A DNA stretch of 64,000 nt, from contig JAPOYV010000035.1 of assembly GCA_026706385.1 (NCBI GenBank), positions 37,371-101,370 of the forward strand. Direction: 5' to 3'. The number at the start of each line of letters is the position of its first letter. The stretch's first letter is position 1. The DNA comes from Gammaproteobacteria bacterium (lineage in GTDB: Bacteria > Pseudomonadota > Gammaproteobacteria > Pseudomonadales > Azotimanducaceae). Positions 43,393 through 54,579 of this stretch are shown here, piece by piece. The notes under the pieces were generated by a model, which saw only the letters and a list, made by a program, of their open reading frames with translations, ran no database searches and was not told where the DNA came from. Made by a program: the position numbers and the translations under genes.

Positions 43393-44577
43393 TCAGTGCA
43401 CGTCGTAGACGCGCGCCGCGTTGTCGTGCAGCACCTTCGCCACCGTGGCCTCGGGCAGCGCGCCCAGGGCCTGCGCAGCGAACTCGCGCGGCGGCAGGGC
43501 TGGCGTGGCCGGCCCCGGGGACATCGATGTCGGGTGCGGGAAGTCCGTCTCGTAGAGGATGTTGTCGGGATAGAGTTCCAGCGCCCGGCCCATCATGCCC
43601 TGCTCGAACCAGAAGCAGGCATAGACCTGGCGCCGGAAGTACTCGCTCGGCAGCAGGTCGTACTCGGGATGCTCCTTGCTGACGCCGCCGTTGCGCCACT
43701 GCCAGTCGAAGGCTTCGAGCAGCGACGGGATCCAGCCTGCGCCGCTTTCGACGGACACGAAGTCGAGCTTTGGAAAGCGGTGGCAGATGCCGCCAAAGAG
43801 CAACTCGGCGAGTCCCTTGCAGTTCTCGATGAACGACAGGGACGACATGCGCGCGAAGTTCGCCTTGACGCCGATCTCGCCCCGGTCCTTGGCGAGCCCG
43901 GACAGGTCCTGGCCGCCGATGTGGAAGCTGATCGGAAGGCCCGCTTCTTGCGCGGCGGCCCAGAGCGGATCCCAGTGCTGGTGGCACAAGGCCGGCTGGT
44001 CGGCGAAGTCGTGCGGTTGGCTGGGGAAGAGAACCGCCTTGTGGCCGTTGGCGGCGCTCCGCTGCAACTCATTGATGCTGGCGTCGAGGTCCCAGAACGG
44101 CAGCGCCATCACCGGGACGAACCGATTCGCGGCAACGCTCGTCCAGTCGATGAGGAAGTCGTTGTAGGCGGCGACGCACTCCAGCATCAAGGCCGGCTCG
44201 TCGAGGCGCAGGAACGTCTGCGAACCGAAGCCGCCGACGTTGGGGTAGAGCACCTGCGCGTAGATCCCCAAGTCGTCCATGTGCTTCAAGCGTGCGCCCG
44301 CCTCGAAGCAAGCCGGCGGGATGTCGTCGTAAGTCGCCGGGTGTTCGGGCACGGTCCCGTCGAAACCCGCCATGGAGACGAACCCTGGCTTGAAGATCAC
44401 CTTGTCCCCGACCACCCAGGCGTCTTCTCCGTCGCGCCGTTCGATGTGCGGGACCAGGTCGCCCCACTTGGCGGCGACACGCGCCGTCCAGACGTCCGGC
44501 GGCTCGGTGAGGTGGGTATCCACGTCGATGACGCGGTAACGGTCGAAAAGATCGTTCGCGGTGCTGGCAGTGGTCAT
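43393..44577 (-). CDS. Amidohydrolase-family (ACMSD-like) metal hydrolase or decarboxylase
   Basis: This 394-residue TIM-barrel protein begins its metal site with VIDVDTHLTEPPDVW. FHIGGQDLSG near residue 220, a conserved ESGAGWIPSLLEAFDW, and the terminal Asp in YETDFPHPTSMSPG follow. This matches the amidohydrolase_2 group, which includes decarboxylases of aromatic carboxylates and lactonases. It faces a Rieske oxygenase gene across a 70-base divergent promoter region, an arrangement fitting an aromatic or similar catabolic route. Substrate unknown. Confidence 0.85.
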   Translation of the reverse strand: MTTASTANDLFDRYRVIDVDTHLTEPPDVWTARVAAKWGDLVPHIERRDGEDAWVVGDKVIFKPGFVSMAGFDGTVPEHPATYDDIPPACFEAGARLKHMDDLGIYAQVLYPNVGGFGSQTFLRLDEPALMLECVAAYNDFLIDWTSVAANRFVPVMALPFWDLDASINELQRSAANGHKAVLFPSQPHDFADQPALCHQHWDPLWAAAQEAGLPISFHIGGQDLSGLAKDRGEIGVKANFARMSSLSFIENCKGLAELLFGGICHRFPKLDFVSVESGAGWIPSLLEAFDWQWRNGGVSKEHPEYDLLPSEYFRRQVYACFWFEQGMMGRALELYPDNILYETDFPHPTSMSPGPATPALPPREFAAQALGALPEATVAKVLHDNAARVYDVH

Positions 44578-44647
44578 GGCAAATCCCCTCCGTCGCGGCC
44601 ATCATACGACTTCGAGTCGCACAGATTTGGAAAACTGGAGCGCGCGC

Positions 44648-45997
44648 ATGCTGACCGCCGAAGAGAACGCGACCCTGACGCAGACGGGGCCCGGGACGCC
44701 TATGGGGAATACGTTCCGGCACTATTGGCTGCCTGCGCTCCTGTCGCGCGAGTTGCCGTCGCCGGATTGCCCGCCGGTCCGGGTGAGGCTGCTCGGCGAG
44801 GACTTCGTCGCGTTCCGCGACTCGCGCGGCGAGGTCGGCATTGTCGAGCCGCGCTGCCCTCATCGGGGTGCGAACCTGTTCTTCGGTCGCAACGAGGAAT
44901 GCGGCTTGCGCTGCGCTTACCACGGCTGGAAGTTCGATGTCGCCGGCCGGTGCGTAGACGTGCCGACCGCCACCCCCGAGGTTGCCGAGCGTCTGAAGCC
45001 GCGCGCCGCCATCCGGGCACTGAGAACGGCCGAGGCGGGAGACATCGTCTGGGCGTGGTTCGGTGACGCCGAACCGCCCGCGTTGCCCGACTTCGAGTTC
45101 ATGGCGGTGCCGGAGAGCCATCGCTTCGTTGGCAAGAAGTACCAGCAATGCAACTGGGCCCAGGCCTGCGAGGGCGGGCTGGACACCGCGCACTTCTCCT
45201 ACCTGCATGCGGCCATGAGCGAGGGCGAGAAGGTGGGCATGCACCTGGCGGGCGTACCCAAGGCCGAGCGCCAGGGCGACAACGAGCCGGTGCGCCTCAA
45301 GCGGCTGTCCTGGATGATCGACGACGGCGCGCCGCGCTTCACGGTCCTGCCGCACGCAGCCGGCATGCTGCTCTGCGCGGCACGCACCGCGGACGACGAT
45401 CAGCTCTATTGGCGCATGACCCAGTTCCTGATGCCCAACCACTCGCTCACCCCAGGCAACCTGCCCGAGGACACGGCGCTCGCGAATACGTGGATGCCCA
45501 TCGACGACACCTCGTGCTGGATCTTCTGCTACGCCTGGCACCCGGATCGGCCGATCGGCGACCGGGAACGCGAGCGACTCGCCGCCGGGGCCGGCATTTT
45601 TGCGGAGGTGGATGAACACTACGTGCCGATTCGGCGGCGCGAGAACGACTACCTGCTCGATCGCGACGCGCAGCGGACGCGGAGCTTTACGGGGATCGAT
45701 GGCATCTCCGAACAGGACCAGGCCATCGCCGACAGCCAGGGGCTGATCGCGGACCGCACGCGCGAACTGCTCGGCCAAACCGACCTTGGCGTCGTGCGCT
45801 TCCGCCAAGCGGTGCTGCGTGCCGCGGCGGCGGTCGCGGGCGGCGAGACACCGCTCGGTGCCGACGATCCCCGGGCCTACCGCGTGCGCTCGGGCGATAC
45901 CGTCGAAGCGCGTGACGCGGCCCTCGAGGACGTGGTGCACGGGCGTTTCGGTGAACTCTGGGGAAGGGCTGTCGAAGCCGTTGCGGCCGGAGGCTAG
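44648..45997 (+). CDS. Rieske-type aromatic ring-hydroxylating oxygenase, large subunit
   Basis: ATG 44,648 has GGAG at 9 bases; the 449-residue protein fits the phthalate-dioxygenase-like class. The [2Fe-2S] Rieske cluster ligands lie in RCPHRGANLFFGRNEECGLR and CAYHGWKFD (C-x-H...C-x2-H, about residues 74-97). The mononuclear iron motif is ACEGGLDTAHFSYLH (Asp-His-His). These enzymes oxidise or demethylate aromatic rings or N/O-methyl groups using a reductase, which is not seen in the window. Divergent pairing with the amidohydrolase suggests linked substrates. Confidence 0.88.
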   Translation: MLTAEENATLTQTGPGTPMGNTFRHYWLPALLSRELPSPDCPPVRVRLLGEDFVAFRDSRGEVGIVEPRCPHRGANLFFGRNEECGLRCAYHGWKFDVAGRCVDVPTATPEVAERLKPRAAIRALRTAEAGDIVWAWFGDAEPPALPDFEFMAVPESHRFVGKKYQQCNWAQACEGGLDTAHFSYLHAAMSEGEKVGMHLAGVPKAERQGDNEPVRLKRLSWMIDDGAPRFTVLPHAAGMLLCAARTADDDQLYWRMTQFLMPNHSLTPGNLPEDTALANTWMPIDDTSCWIFCYAWHPDRPIGDRERERLAAGAGIFAEVDEHYVPIRRRENDYLLDRDAQRTRSFTGIDGISEQDQAIADSQGLIADRTRELLGQTDLGVVRFRQAVLRAAAAVAGGETPLGADDPRAYRVRSGDTVEARDAALEDVVHGRFGELWGRAVEAVAAGG

Positions 45998-46073
45998 AGA
46001 CAGTCCACAACGCGGCTTCGCGTGGCATAGTATTGACGTTACAGGACGCCAGTTCGTATCAGCAGAGGACGCC

Positions 46074-46370
46074 ATGCAGTTGAGCATTACTGGACGTCAT
46101 CTAGACGTCACCGATGCCTTGAAGGAATACGTCACTAGCAAGATCAGCCGCCTCGAACGCCACTACGATCACATCACCAATGTCCAAGTCGTGCTTGCCG
46201 TGAACAAGGTGGTGCAGACCGCGGAGGCGATCGTGCGCGCGGGCCATCACCACGAGATCTTCGCCGATGCCGAGGCCGACGATCTCTACGCGGCCGTCGA
46301 CGCGTTGTCCGACAAATTGGACCGTCAACTCATCCGCCACAAGGAAAAGCTCGCCGACCACCGGGTCTAG
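46074..46370 (+). CDS. hpf: Ribosome hibernation promoting factor (short form)
   Basis: This 98-residue protein matches the short HPF/YfiA family, which binds the decoding region of the 30S subunit and silences ribosomes in stationary phase. The start MQLSITGRHLDVTDALKEYV and the basic stretch KEKLADHRV are typical. The length fits the short form that pairs with RMF. It is the first gene of the conserved group hpf-ptsN-rapZ-HPr, but the usual rpoN is not upstream: a Rieske gene is. AGAGGACGCC lies before the ATG. Confidence 0.93.
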   Translation: MQLSITGRHLDVTDALKEYVTSKISRLERHYDHITNVQVVLAVNKVVQTAEAIVRAGHHHEIFADAEADDLYAAVDALSDKLDRQLIRHKEKLADHRV

Positions 46371-46459
46371 GAATGCGCTGACTATCTCCGTGGCGGAGGT
46401 AAGCTGTTGATTCTTAGTACTTGGGCCGTTTGGACCTCGCGTTAGTCTTCAGCGTTCCA

Positions 46460-46933
46460 ATGATCGACTTCCATGCGATCCTGTCCCCGGCCTGCACGCG
46501 GGTCGGCGTTGTCGCCCAGTCCAAGAAGGCCGCGCTCGAGGAAGCGAGCGAGCGGATTGCGGCTGTCGTGCCCGCCATCGAGCCCCGCGGTTTGCTCGAA
46601 GGTCTCCTGGAGCGGGAGCGGCTTGGCTCAACGGGACTTGGGGAGGGTGTGGCCATTCCGCATTGCCGCTCAGCGCAGTGCCGCGCGCCCGTGGCCGCGT
46701 TCTTCGCGACCGACTCGGGTATCGACTTCGATGCGCCGGACGACGCGCCGGTCGACCTCTTGTTCACGCTCGCGGTGCCCGCCGACGAGCACCGCCAGCA
46801 CCTGGAAATCCTAGGCGCGCTGGCGCGCGTATTCGACGACCCGGGCAATTTGGCGGCGCTGCGTCGCGCGCGTAGCCACGAGGCGCTCTTCGAGACCTTT
46901 CAACGCCAGCTTGCCTCGGCCCAGCGGGAGTGA
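46460..46933 (+). CDS. ptsN: Nitrogen-PTS enzyme IIA (EIIANtr)
   Basis: ATG 46,460 (MIDFHAILSP) is preferred over the in-frame GTG/ATG-like start 39 bases upstream, as it gives the expected 157-residue length. The phosphorylated His lies in GEGVAIPHCRSA (H68), and the LLFTLAVPADEHRQHLEILG block is typical of the IIA fold. It regulates potassium, nitrogen and phosphate responses. In this cluster it acts with HPr-like NPr and with RapZ. The PtsP enzyme I that feeds it is not in the window. Confidence 0.92.
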   Translation: MIDFHAILSPACTRVGVVAQSKKAALEEASERIAAVVPAIEPRGLLEGLLERERLGSTGLGEGVAIPHCRSAQCRAPVAAFFATDSGIDFDAPDDAPVDLLFTLAVPADEHRQHLEILGALARVFDDPGNLAALRRARSHEALFETFQRQLASAQRE

Positions 46934-47027
46934 CTAATCTTCTCGGCACGCCGGCCATCGTTGCGGTCGGACCGGGTTCCTGCGCTGCGGAGTTAGTGCG
47001 CGGCGTCGGCCAGGGTGGGGATGAACC

Positions 47028-47927
47028 GTGCGATTGATCGTCATTAGCGGGCGCTCCGGGTCGGGCAAGAGCACGGCCCTCAACGCGCTGGAGGATGAGG
47101 GCTTCAACTGCATCGACAACTTTCCCGTGCGGCTACTGGCGTCCCTCGTGGCCGGTGCGGACCCAAGCGAGCGGCTCGCGATCTGCATCGATGCTCGCAA
47201 CCGGCGTGCCGACCTCGAACGTCTGCCGCGCGTCCTCGATGACATGGGCGTTGCGGAGCCCGGCATCGACTGTCGGATCGTCTACCTGGACGCGCGTTCG
47301 CCGACGCTGGTCAAGCGGTTCAGCGAGACCCGCCGCCGGCATCCGCTGACGGATGCCACCACGGACCTGCGCGAAGCGATCGACTTGGAGCGCGAATGGC
47401 TCGCGGAGCTCGCGGGCCTTGCCGACTTGGTCGTAGACACGACCACGTTGTCCGCACCGGAGTTGGCGGTCGAAGTGAGGGAACGCCTGGCGATGGACAG
47501 CGCCGTGGAACTCAGCCTCCTGTTCCGGTCATTCGCCTACCGCTCGGGTGTCCCGGTCGACGCCGACTTCGTGTTCGACGTGCGTTGCCTGCCCAATCCG
47601 CATTGGCGCGAGGATCTGCGCGATTTGAGCGGCCTCGACGGCGCCGTGCGCGAGTACCTGGACAACGAAACCGAAGTGGCGGCTCTGTGCGGGGACATCC
47701 GCGACTTCCTAGCCGCCTGGATTCCGAAGTTCGCGGCCGGGCGCCGCCGCTACCTGTCCGTGGCGATTGGCTGTACTGGCGGACGCCACCGCTCCGTATA
47801 CGTGGCCGAACGGCTTGCGGCGCACTTCCGGCAGCAGCCTACCAAGGTCCTGCTACGCCACCGGGATTTGCCGATGCCCGCCTGCAGCGAGGCCAGCGGC
47901 GCTCTGCAAAGGGAAGCTCAGCCATGA
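47028..47927 (+). CDS. rapZ: RapZ (RNase adaptor, P-loop ATPase)
   Basis: This 299-residue protein starts at GTG 47,028 with GGTGGGG upstream. The Walker A motif GRSGSGKST is at residues 8-16, and DNFPVRLL follows as in RapZ/YvcJ. The C-terminal RNA-binding domain has the conserved CTGGRHRSVYVAERLA. In enterics RapZ hands small RNA GlmZ to RNase E and links to glucosamine metabolism. Here it sits between ptsN and the HPr gene, whose ATG overlaps the rapZ stop by 4 bases. Confidence 0.93.
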   Translation: MRLIVISGRSGSGKSTALNALEDEGFNCIDNFPVRLLASLVAGADPSERLAICIDARNRRADLERLPRVLDDMGVAEPGIDCRIVYLDARSPTLVKRFSETRRRHPLTDATTDLREAIDLEREWLAELAGLADLVVDTTTLSAPELAVEVRERLAMDSAVELSLLFRSFAYRSGVPVDADFVFDVRCLPNPHWREDLRDLSGLDGAVREYLDNETEVAALCGDIRDFLAAWIPKFAAGRRRYLSVAIGCTGGRHRSVYVAERLAAHFRQQPTKVLLRHRDLPMPACSEASGALQREAQP

Positions 47928-48196
47928 AGTCGGGCCACGTCGAGATCGTCAACAAGCTCGGGCTGCACGCGCGTGCGGCGTCGAAGCTCGTCAACGTCAC
48001 CAAGTCCTATGCGGCGCGGATCGAACTCGGCCGGTCCGGCGCGCCGCCGGTAGACGCCAAGAGCATCATGGCAGTGATGATGCTGGAAGCCATCGAGGGC
48101 ACCACCCTCGAGCTCCGCTGCGAGGGCGACGACGAAGACGACGCCTTCCGGGCGGTGTGCGAGGTCGTCGCGAACCGATTCGGCGAGGACGAGTAG
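47924..48196 (+). CDS. HPr-family phosphocarrier (NPr type)
   Basis: This 90-residue protein begins inside the rapZ stop codon (ATGA overlap). GLHARAASKL holds the phosphorylated His15, and AKSIMAVMMLEAIEG is the region around Ser47. The location in the hpf-ptsN-rapZ group indicates the nitrogen-PTS carrier NPr, which passes phosphate from PtsP to PtsN, rather than the sugar HPr. Asp/Glu-rich stretches near the C terminus (EGDDEDDAF) are slightly unusual. Confidence 0.93.
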   Translation: MKSGHVEIVNKLGLHARAASKLVNVTKSYAARIELGRSGAPPVDAKSIMAVMMLEAIEGTTLELRCEGDDEDDAFRAVCEVVANRFGEDE

Positions 48197-48203
48197 GCCG
48201 CCA

Positions 48204-48524
48204 TCAGACGTTTCGAATCCGGATCCTGTCGACCTTCGCGAAATCCTCGAGGGCGTTGAGCGCGGGCTTCACGGCGGGGAGTTCGAGGCGCAGTCGCGTC
48301 GCCCACGAGGCGCTGTCGACGTGGATGGTCATTCGGTCGCCTTCGATGCTGGCAACCCGGCAGTGAGGAGCGAGACTCGGGCTTAGCAACGCCTGCAACT
48401 GCTGCGTCCAGGACTCGCGCGCGGCCGCGCGCCTGACCAGCCGCTCCAATGTGTTTCGCGGCTGGCGCTTCTCCGCGAGTATCTCGCCGACCTTGCGGTG
48501 AGGCTCCTTAGGGATGGCAGCCAT
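48204..48524 (-). CDS. DUF721/DciA-like protein
   Basis: ATG 48,524 gives a 106-residue protein (MAAIPKEPHRKVGEILAEKR). An in-frame start 72 bases upstream is possible but would extend the N terminus without clear family sequence. The core WTQQLQALLSPSLAPHCRVA with DRMTIHVDSASWATRLRLEL fits DUF721, which includes DciA, the bacterial helicase operator that helps load DnaB. The divergent position opposite secA is the same as in Pseudomonas-type genomes, supporting a DciA assignment. Confidence 0.75.
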   Translation of the reverse strand: MAAIPKEPHRKVGEILAEKRQPRNTLERLVRRAAARESWTQQLQALLSPSLAPHCRVASIEGDRMTIHVDSASWATRLRLELPAVKPALNALEDFAKVDRIRIRNV

Positions 48525-48608
48525 GGGGTCTAGCGAACCGTGTTCGGCGTGCCATCGTAGCGCAGGAAGTGGTCCGGCGCTTGCCCCGGCTTCCAAGGCG
48601 AATTCCGC

Positions 48609-48632
48609 TTATCGGCGCGTAAGCGGTACAAT
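48609..48632 (+). promoter_or_regulatory. Candidate promoter upstream of secA
   Basis: TACAAT at 48,627-48,632 is a good -10 hexamer, about 50 bases before the secA ATG. The upstream -35 is weak, with no clean match at 17 bases. It lies in the 159-base divergent region shared with the DUF721 gene. Confidence 0.35.
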
Positions 48633-48683
48633 TCGCCGCCACCTTACAGCACGTCGTTTGATCGAGGGATAGGTTCGCCCGAC

Positions 48684-51440
<2,757 letters not shown>

Positions 51441-51441
51441 C

Positions 51442-52656
51442 GTGGCGGTCAACCTACCGCCGATGGGTGACCTTCTGCCCATCGACGGACTCTCGATTGG
51501 TGCCGCGAAGGCCGGCGTGAAGTACGCCGACCGGCTGGATCTCGCGGTGATGGTCCTTGATCCCGGTAGCGTCACCGGCGGCGTGTTCACGAAGAGCGCA
51601 TTCGCCGCGGCGCCGGTCGTGCTGGCTCGTCAACGTGTCGGTGCGGCACGCGCCCTGGTGGTCAACAGCGGCAACGCGAACGCCGCGACGGGCGAGCAGG
51701 GGCTTGCCGATGCGCGCGCCACGTGCGCGCATGTGGCGATGGTGTTGGGTGTGGACGAGTCGGAAGTTCTCCCGTTCTCCACCGGCGTGATCGGCGAGTT
51801 CCTCGACATGGACGCCATGCGCCGGGGCGTCGACGCCGCTGCTGCGGGGGCCCGTCAAGACGGTTGGGGGGACGCCGCGCACGCGATCATGACCACGGAC
51901 ACGGCGCCCAAGGCGCTGTCTCGCTCTGCGACTGTCGGCGGCGTTCCGATTCGCGCGACCGGCATGGTCAAGGGCTCCGGGATGATCCGGCCTGACATGG
52001 CCACCCTGCTGGCTTTTCTTGGCACGGATGCGGCGGTTTCCGCAGAAGTTGCCTCGGCGTTGGCCCGCGACTTGGCAGAGCGCAGCTTCAACCGGGTCAC
52101 GATCGATGGCGACACCTCCACGAACGACTCGTTCGTGGTCATGGCCACGGGCAAGGCGGGTGGCCCCGTCATCGACGACATAGCGGGCCCAGCGTATCGC
52201 GAGTTGCGCGATGCGCTCGCGCCGGTCGTGGTGGAACTGGCCGAGCGGACGGCCCGCGACGGCGAGGGCGCGACCAAGTTCATGACGGTACGCGTCGAAC
52301 AAGGTGCGAGCGCTCCGGAGTGCCTCGAAGTGGCATTCACAATCGCGCATTCGCCGTTGATCAAGACAGCCGTGTTTGCGGGCGATCCGAACTGGGGACG
52401 GTTCTGCATGGCCATCGGCCGGGCGCACGTGCCGGACCTCGACCCGGCGGCGGTCGACCTGTACCTCGACGACGTTTGCGTCGCCCGCGGCGGCTTGATG
52501 GCCGACGAGTACACGGAGGAAGCGGGTGCCGCCGTGATGGCCCGGGACGAGTTTACCGTGCGGGTGCTCCTCGGCCGCGGCGACGCAAGCGAGACGGTCT
52601 GGACTTCCGACCTGTCCTACGACTACGTGCGTATCAACGCCGAGTACCGGACCTGA
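51442..52656 (+). CDS. argJ: Bifunctional ornithine acetyltransferase / N-acetylglutamate synthase
   Basis: This 404-residue protein starts at GTG 51,442, almost touching the secA stop. The autocleavage and nucleophile region is GMVKGSGMIRPDMATLLAF, where cleavage before the Thr of MATLL separates the alpha and beta chains. FNRVTIDGDTSTNDSFVVMA and AGDPNWGRFCMAIGRAHVPD are typical. It recycles the acetyl group in arginine synthesis, in the cytoplasm. Whether it uses both acetyl-CoA and acetylornithine (bifunctional) cannot be told from sequence alone. Confidence 0.95.
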   Translation: MAVNLPPMGDLLPIDGLSIGAAKAGVKYADRLDLAVMVLDPGSVTGGVFTKSAFAAAPVVLARQRVGAARALVVNSGNANAATGEQGLADARATCAHVAMVLGVDESEVLPFSTGVIGEFLDMDAMRRGVDAAAAGARQDGWGDAAHAIMTTDTAPKALSRSATVGGVPIRATGMVKGSGMIRPDMATLLAFLGTDAAVSAEVASALARDLAERSFNRVTIDGDTSTNDSFVVMATGKAGGPVIDDIAGPAYRELRDALAPVVVELAERTARDGEGATKFMTVRVEQGASAPECLEVAFTIAHSPLIKTAVFAGDPNWGRFCMAIGRAHVPDLDPAAVDLYLDDVCVARGGLMADEYTEEAGAAVMARDEFTVRVLLGRGDASETVWTSDLSYDYVRINAEYRT

Positions 52657-52724
52657 GCGCGCTGGGGCCGGGCCCGCGCGCATGGGGGCTTCGGAAACGC
52701 AAGGTCTGGGTCAAGGTCCTTGCC

Positions 52725-54485
52725 GTGGTCGGGGCCGTGTCTTTACAGGCCGACGAGGGGGCGAAAGTCTACTTCGGCGATCTGCACGTCCATACGAGCT
52801 ATTCGTTCGACGCGTACATCTTCGGCACCCGCGCAGGCCCCGACGACGCCTACCGGTTCGCTAAGGGCGAGCCGATCCGGCATCCGGGCGGCTTCGAGAT
52901 GAGGATCGACCGGCCCCTCGACTTCTACGCCGTCTCGGACCATGCGTTCTTCCTAGGGATCCTCAACGCGGCGGAAGATCCGGAACACCCGCTGCACCGC
53001 CACCGCATGGCCCGAAAAATGCGTAACCCCGCCTCCAACAGGAAGCGGCAGACCTCCGCGTTCGCGCCCTACTACATCTACCTGAGGCTGCACAACCGGC
53101 CGCAGGACTCGCGGCGCGCATGGCAGCGGATCATCGAGGCCGCGAACCGCCACTACGAGCCCGGGGAGTTCACCACCTTCATCGCCTACGAGTATTCCGC
53201 GAACTACTCGATCAATGGCGGCAACCTGCACCGCAACGTCATTTTCCGCGGCGCCGCGGCGCCGCCGGCACCGTTCTCCAGGATCGACTCCATGGACCCG
53301 GAGGCGCTGTGGGCGTGGATGGACGAGCAGCGTGCGAAGGGCTTCGATTCGCTGGCGATCCCGCACAACGCGAACGCGTCGAACGGCAAGATGTTCGCAC
53401 TCGAGACGCGCAAGGGTGAGGAGTTCGGCGCGGACTACGTTGCAGCGCGGACGCGCAACGAGCCGCTCGCGGAGATCGTCCAGGTGAAGGGCACGTCGGA
53501 GACGCACCCGCTGCTGGCCCCGGAAGACGAGTGGGCGGATTTCGAGATCTACGCGTTCCAGGTGGGCAACCGGCGGCGCAGCCGCCTCGCCGGGAGCTAT
53601 GTCCGCGAGGCGTGGCTGAACGGTCTCGGCGTCGGCGAGCGGATCGGCGCGAACCCCTTTGCGTTCGGGGTGATCGGAAGCAGCGATACGCACAACGCGG
53701 CGGAGAACTTCGACGAGAGTAGCTACTTCGGCAGCCGGGCCTATCTCAACGATTCGCCGACGGAGCGCGGATCCGTGGCCGCGACGTCGCCCGACAGGCG
53801 TGCGAAGAAGCAGTCGGCGCGGGAACTGCTCACAAGTTCGGCCGGGATTGCGGCGGTCTGGGCGACCGAGAACACGCGCGAGGCCTTGTTCGACGCCTTG
53901 CGGCGCAAGGAGGCCTACGGGACGTCGGGTTCGAGGATTCGGCTTCGGTTCAGTGCGGGGTACGACCTCGGCGAGCCCGACCCCGGATCGGAGGACTTGA
54001 TGGGCCGCCGCTCGGGCAGCGTGCCGATGGGCGGGACGTTGCCGGCGCAAGACCGATCGCCGGGCTTCTTGGTGTGGGCGGTCCAGGACCCGATGCGCGG
54101 CCGGCTGGAACGGATACAGATCGTCAAGGGGTGGCTGGATGCAGACGGCAGCGCGCATTCCAGCATCCATGACGTCGCGTGCGCGCCGCGGCTGACCCTC
54201 GATCCGGCCACGGCGCGGTGTCGTGGCGAGCCGGCCCGCGTCGATCCCGCCACCTGTGCGGTGGACGGGTCGGGCGGAGCCGCGGAGCTGTCGGTTACCT
54301 GGCGCGACCCGACCTACGACGGAGAACGGCCGTCGTTCTACTACGTGCGGGTGCTCGAGGACCACTCGTGCCGCTGGTCGACGTGGGACGCGATTCGCCA
54401 CGGATCCGAGCCGCCGGCGAGTGTTCCGCGGCTCATCCAGGAAAGGGCGTGGTCGTCGCCGATCTGGATTTCCCCTTCGGCGTGA
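52725..54485 (+). CDS. DUF3604 protein (PHP-like metal hydrolase family), probably exported
   Basis: The first metal motif is YFGDLHVHTSYSFDAY, followed by FYAVSDHAFF and IGSSDTHNAAENFDES, the DUF3604 pattern. The start is unclear. GTG 52,725 gives 586 residues but removes the basic part of an evident signal peptide (LRKRKVWVKVLAVVGAVSLQ), which continues upstream in frame with no ATG/GTG/TTG; only CTG codons (52,650 and 52,662) are available between it and the argJ stop. A non-standard start, or an indel that removed the true start, is possible. The function of DUF3604 proteins is not settled. Confidence 0.7.
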   Translation: MVGAVSLQADEGAKVYFGDLHVHTSYSFDAYIFGTRAGPDDAYRFAKGEPIRHPGGFEMRIDRPLDFYAVSDHAFFLGILNAAEDPEHPLHRHRMARKMRNPASNRKRQTSAFAPYYIYLRLHNRPQDSRRAWQRIIEAANRHYEPGEFTTFIAYEYSANYSINGGNLHRNVIFRGAAAPPAPFSRIDSMDPEALWAWMDEQRAKGFDSLAIPHNANASNGKMFALETRKGEEFGADYVAARTRNEPLAEIVQVKGTSETHPLLAPEDEWADFEIYAFQVGNRRRSRLAGSYVREAWLNGLGVGERIGANPFAFGVIGSSDTHNAAENFDESSYFGSRAYLNDSPTERGSVAATSPDRRAKKQSARELLTSSAGIAAVWATENTREALFDALRRKEAYGTSGSRIRLRFSAGYDLGEPDPGSEDLMGRRSGSVPMGGTLPAQDRSPGFLVWAVQDPMRGRLERIQIVKGWLDADGSAHSSIHDVACAPRLTLDPATARCRGEPARVDPATCAVDGSGGAAELSVTWRDPTYDGERPSFYYVRVLEDHSCRWSTWDAIRHGSEPPASVPRLIQERAWSSPIWISPSA

Positions 54486-54579
54486 TTCAATTGCCGGAGC
54501 GGTCGCTTCGGACGAGTGGCGGCACCTTCGGGCGCACGACATACTTGTCGCGTTCTCCATACGACCGAGGCGTTCCGGC

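Noticed and set aside
44069..46087. 672-codon minus-strand frame opposite the Rieske oxygenase
   Set aside because: It overlaps the Rieske gene and part of the amidohydrolase in the wrong frame. The Rieske and iron motifs on the plus strand are decisive.
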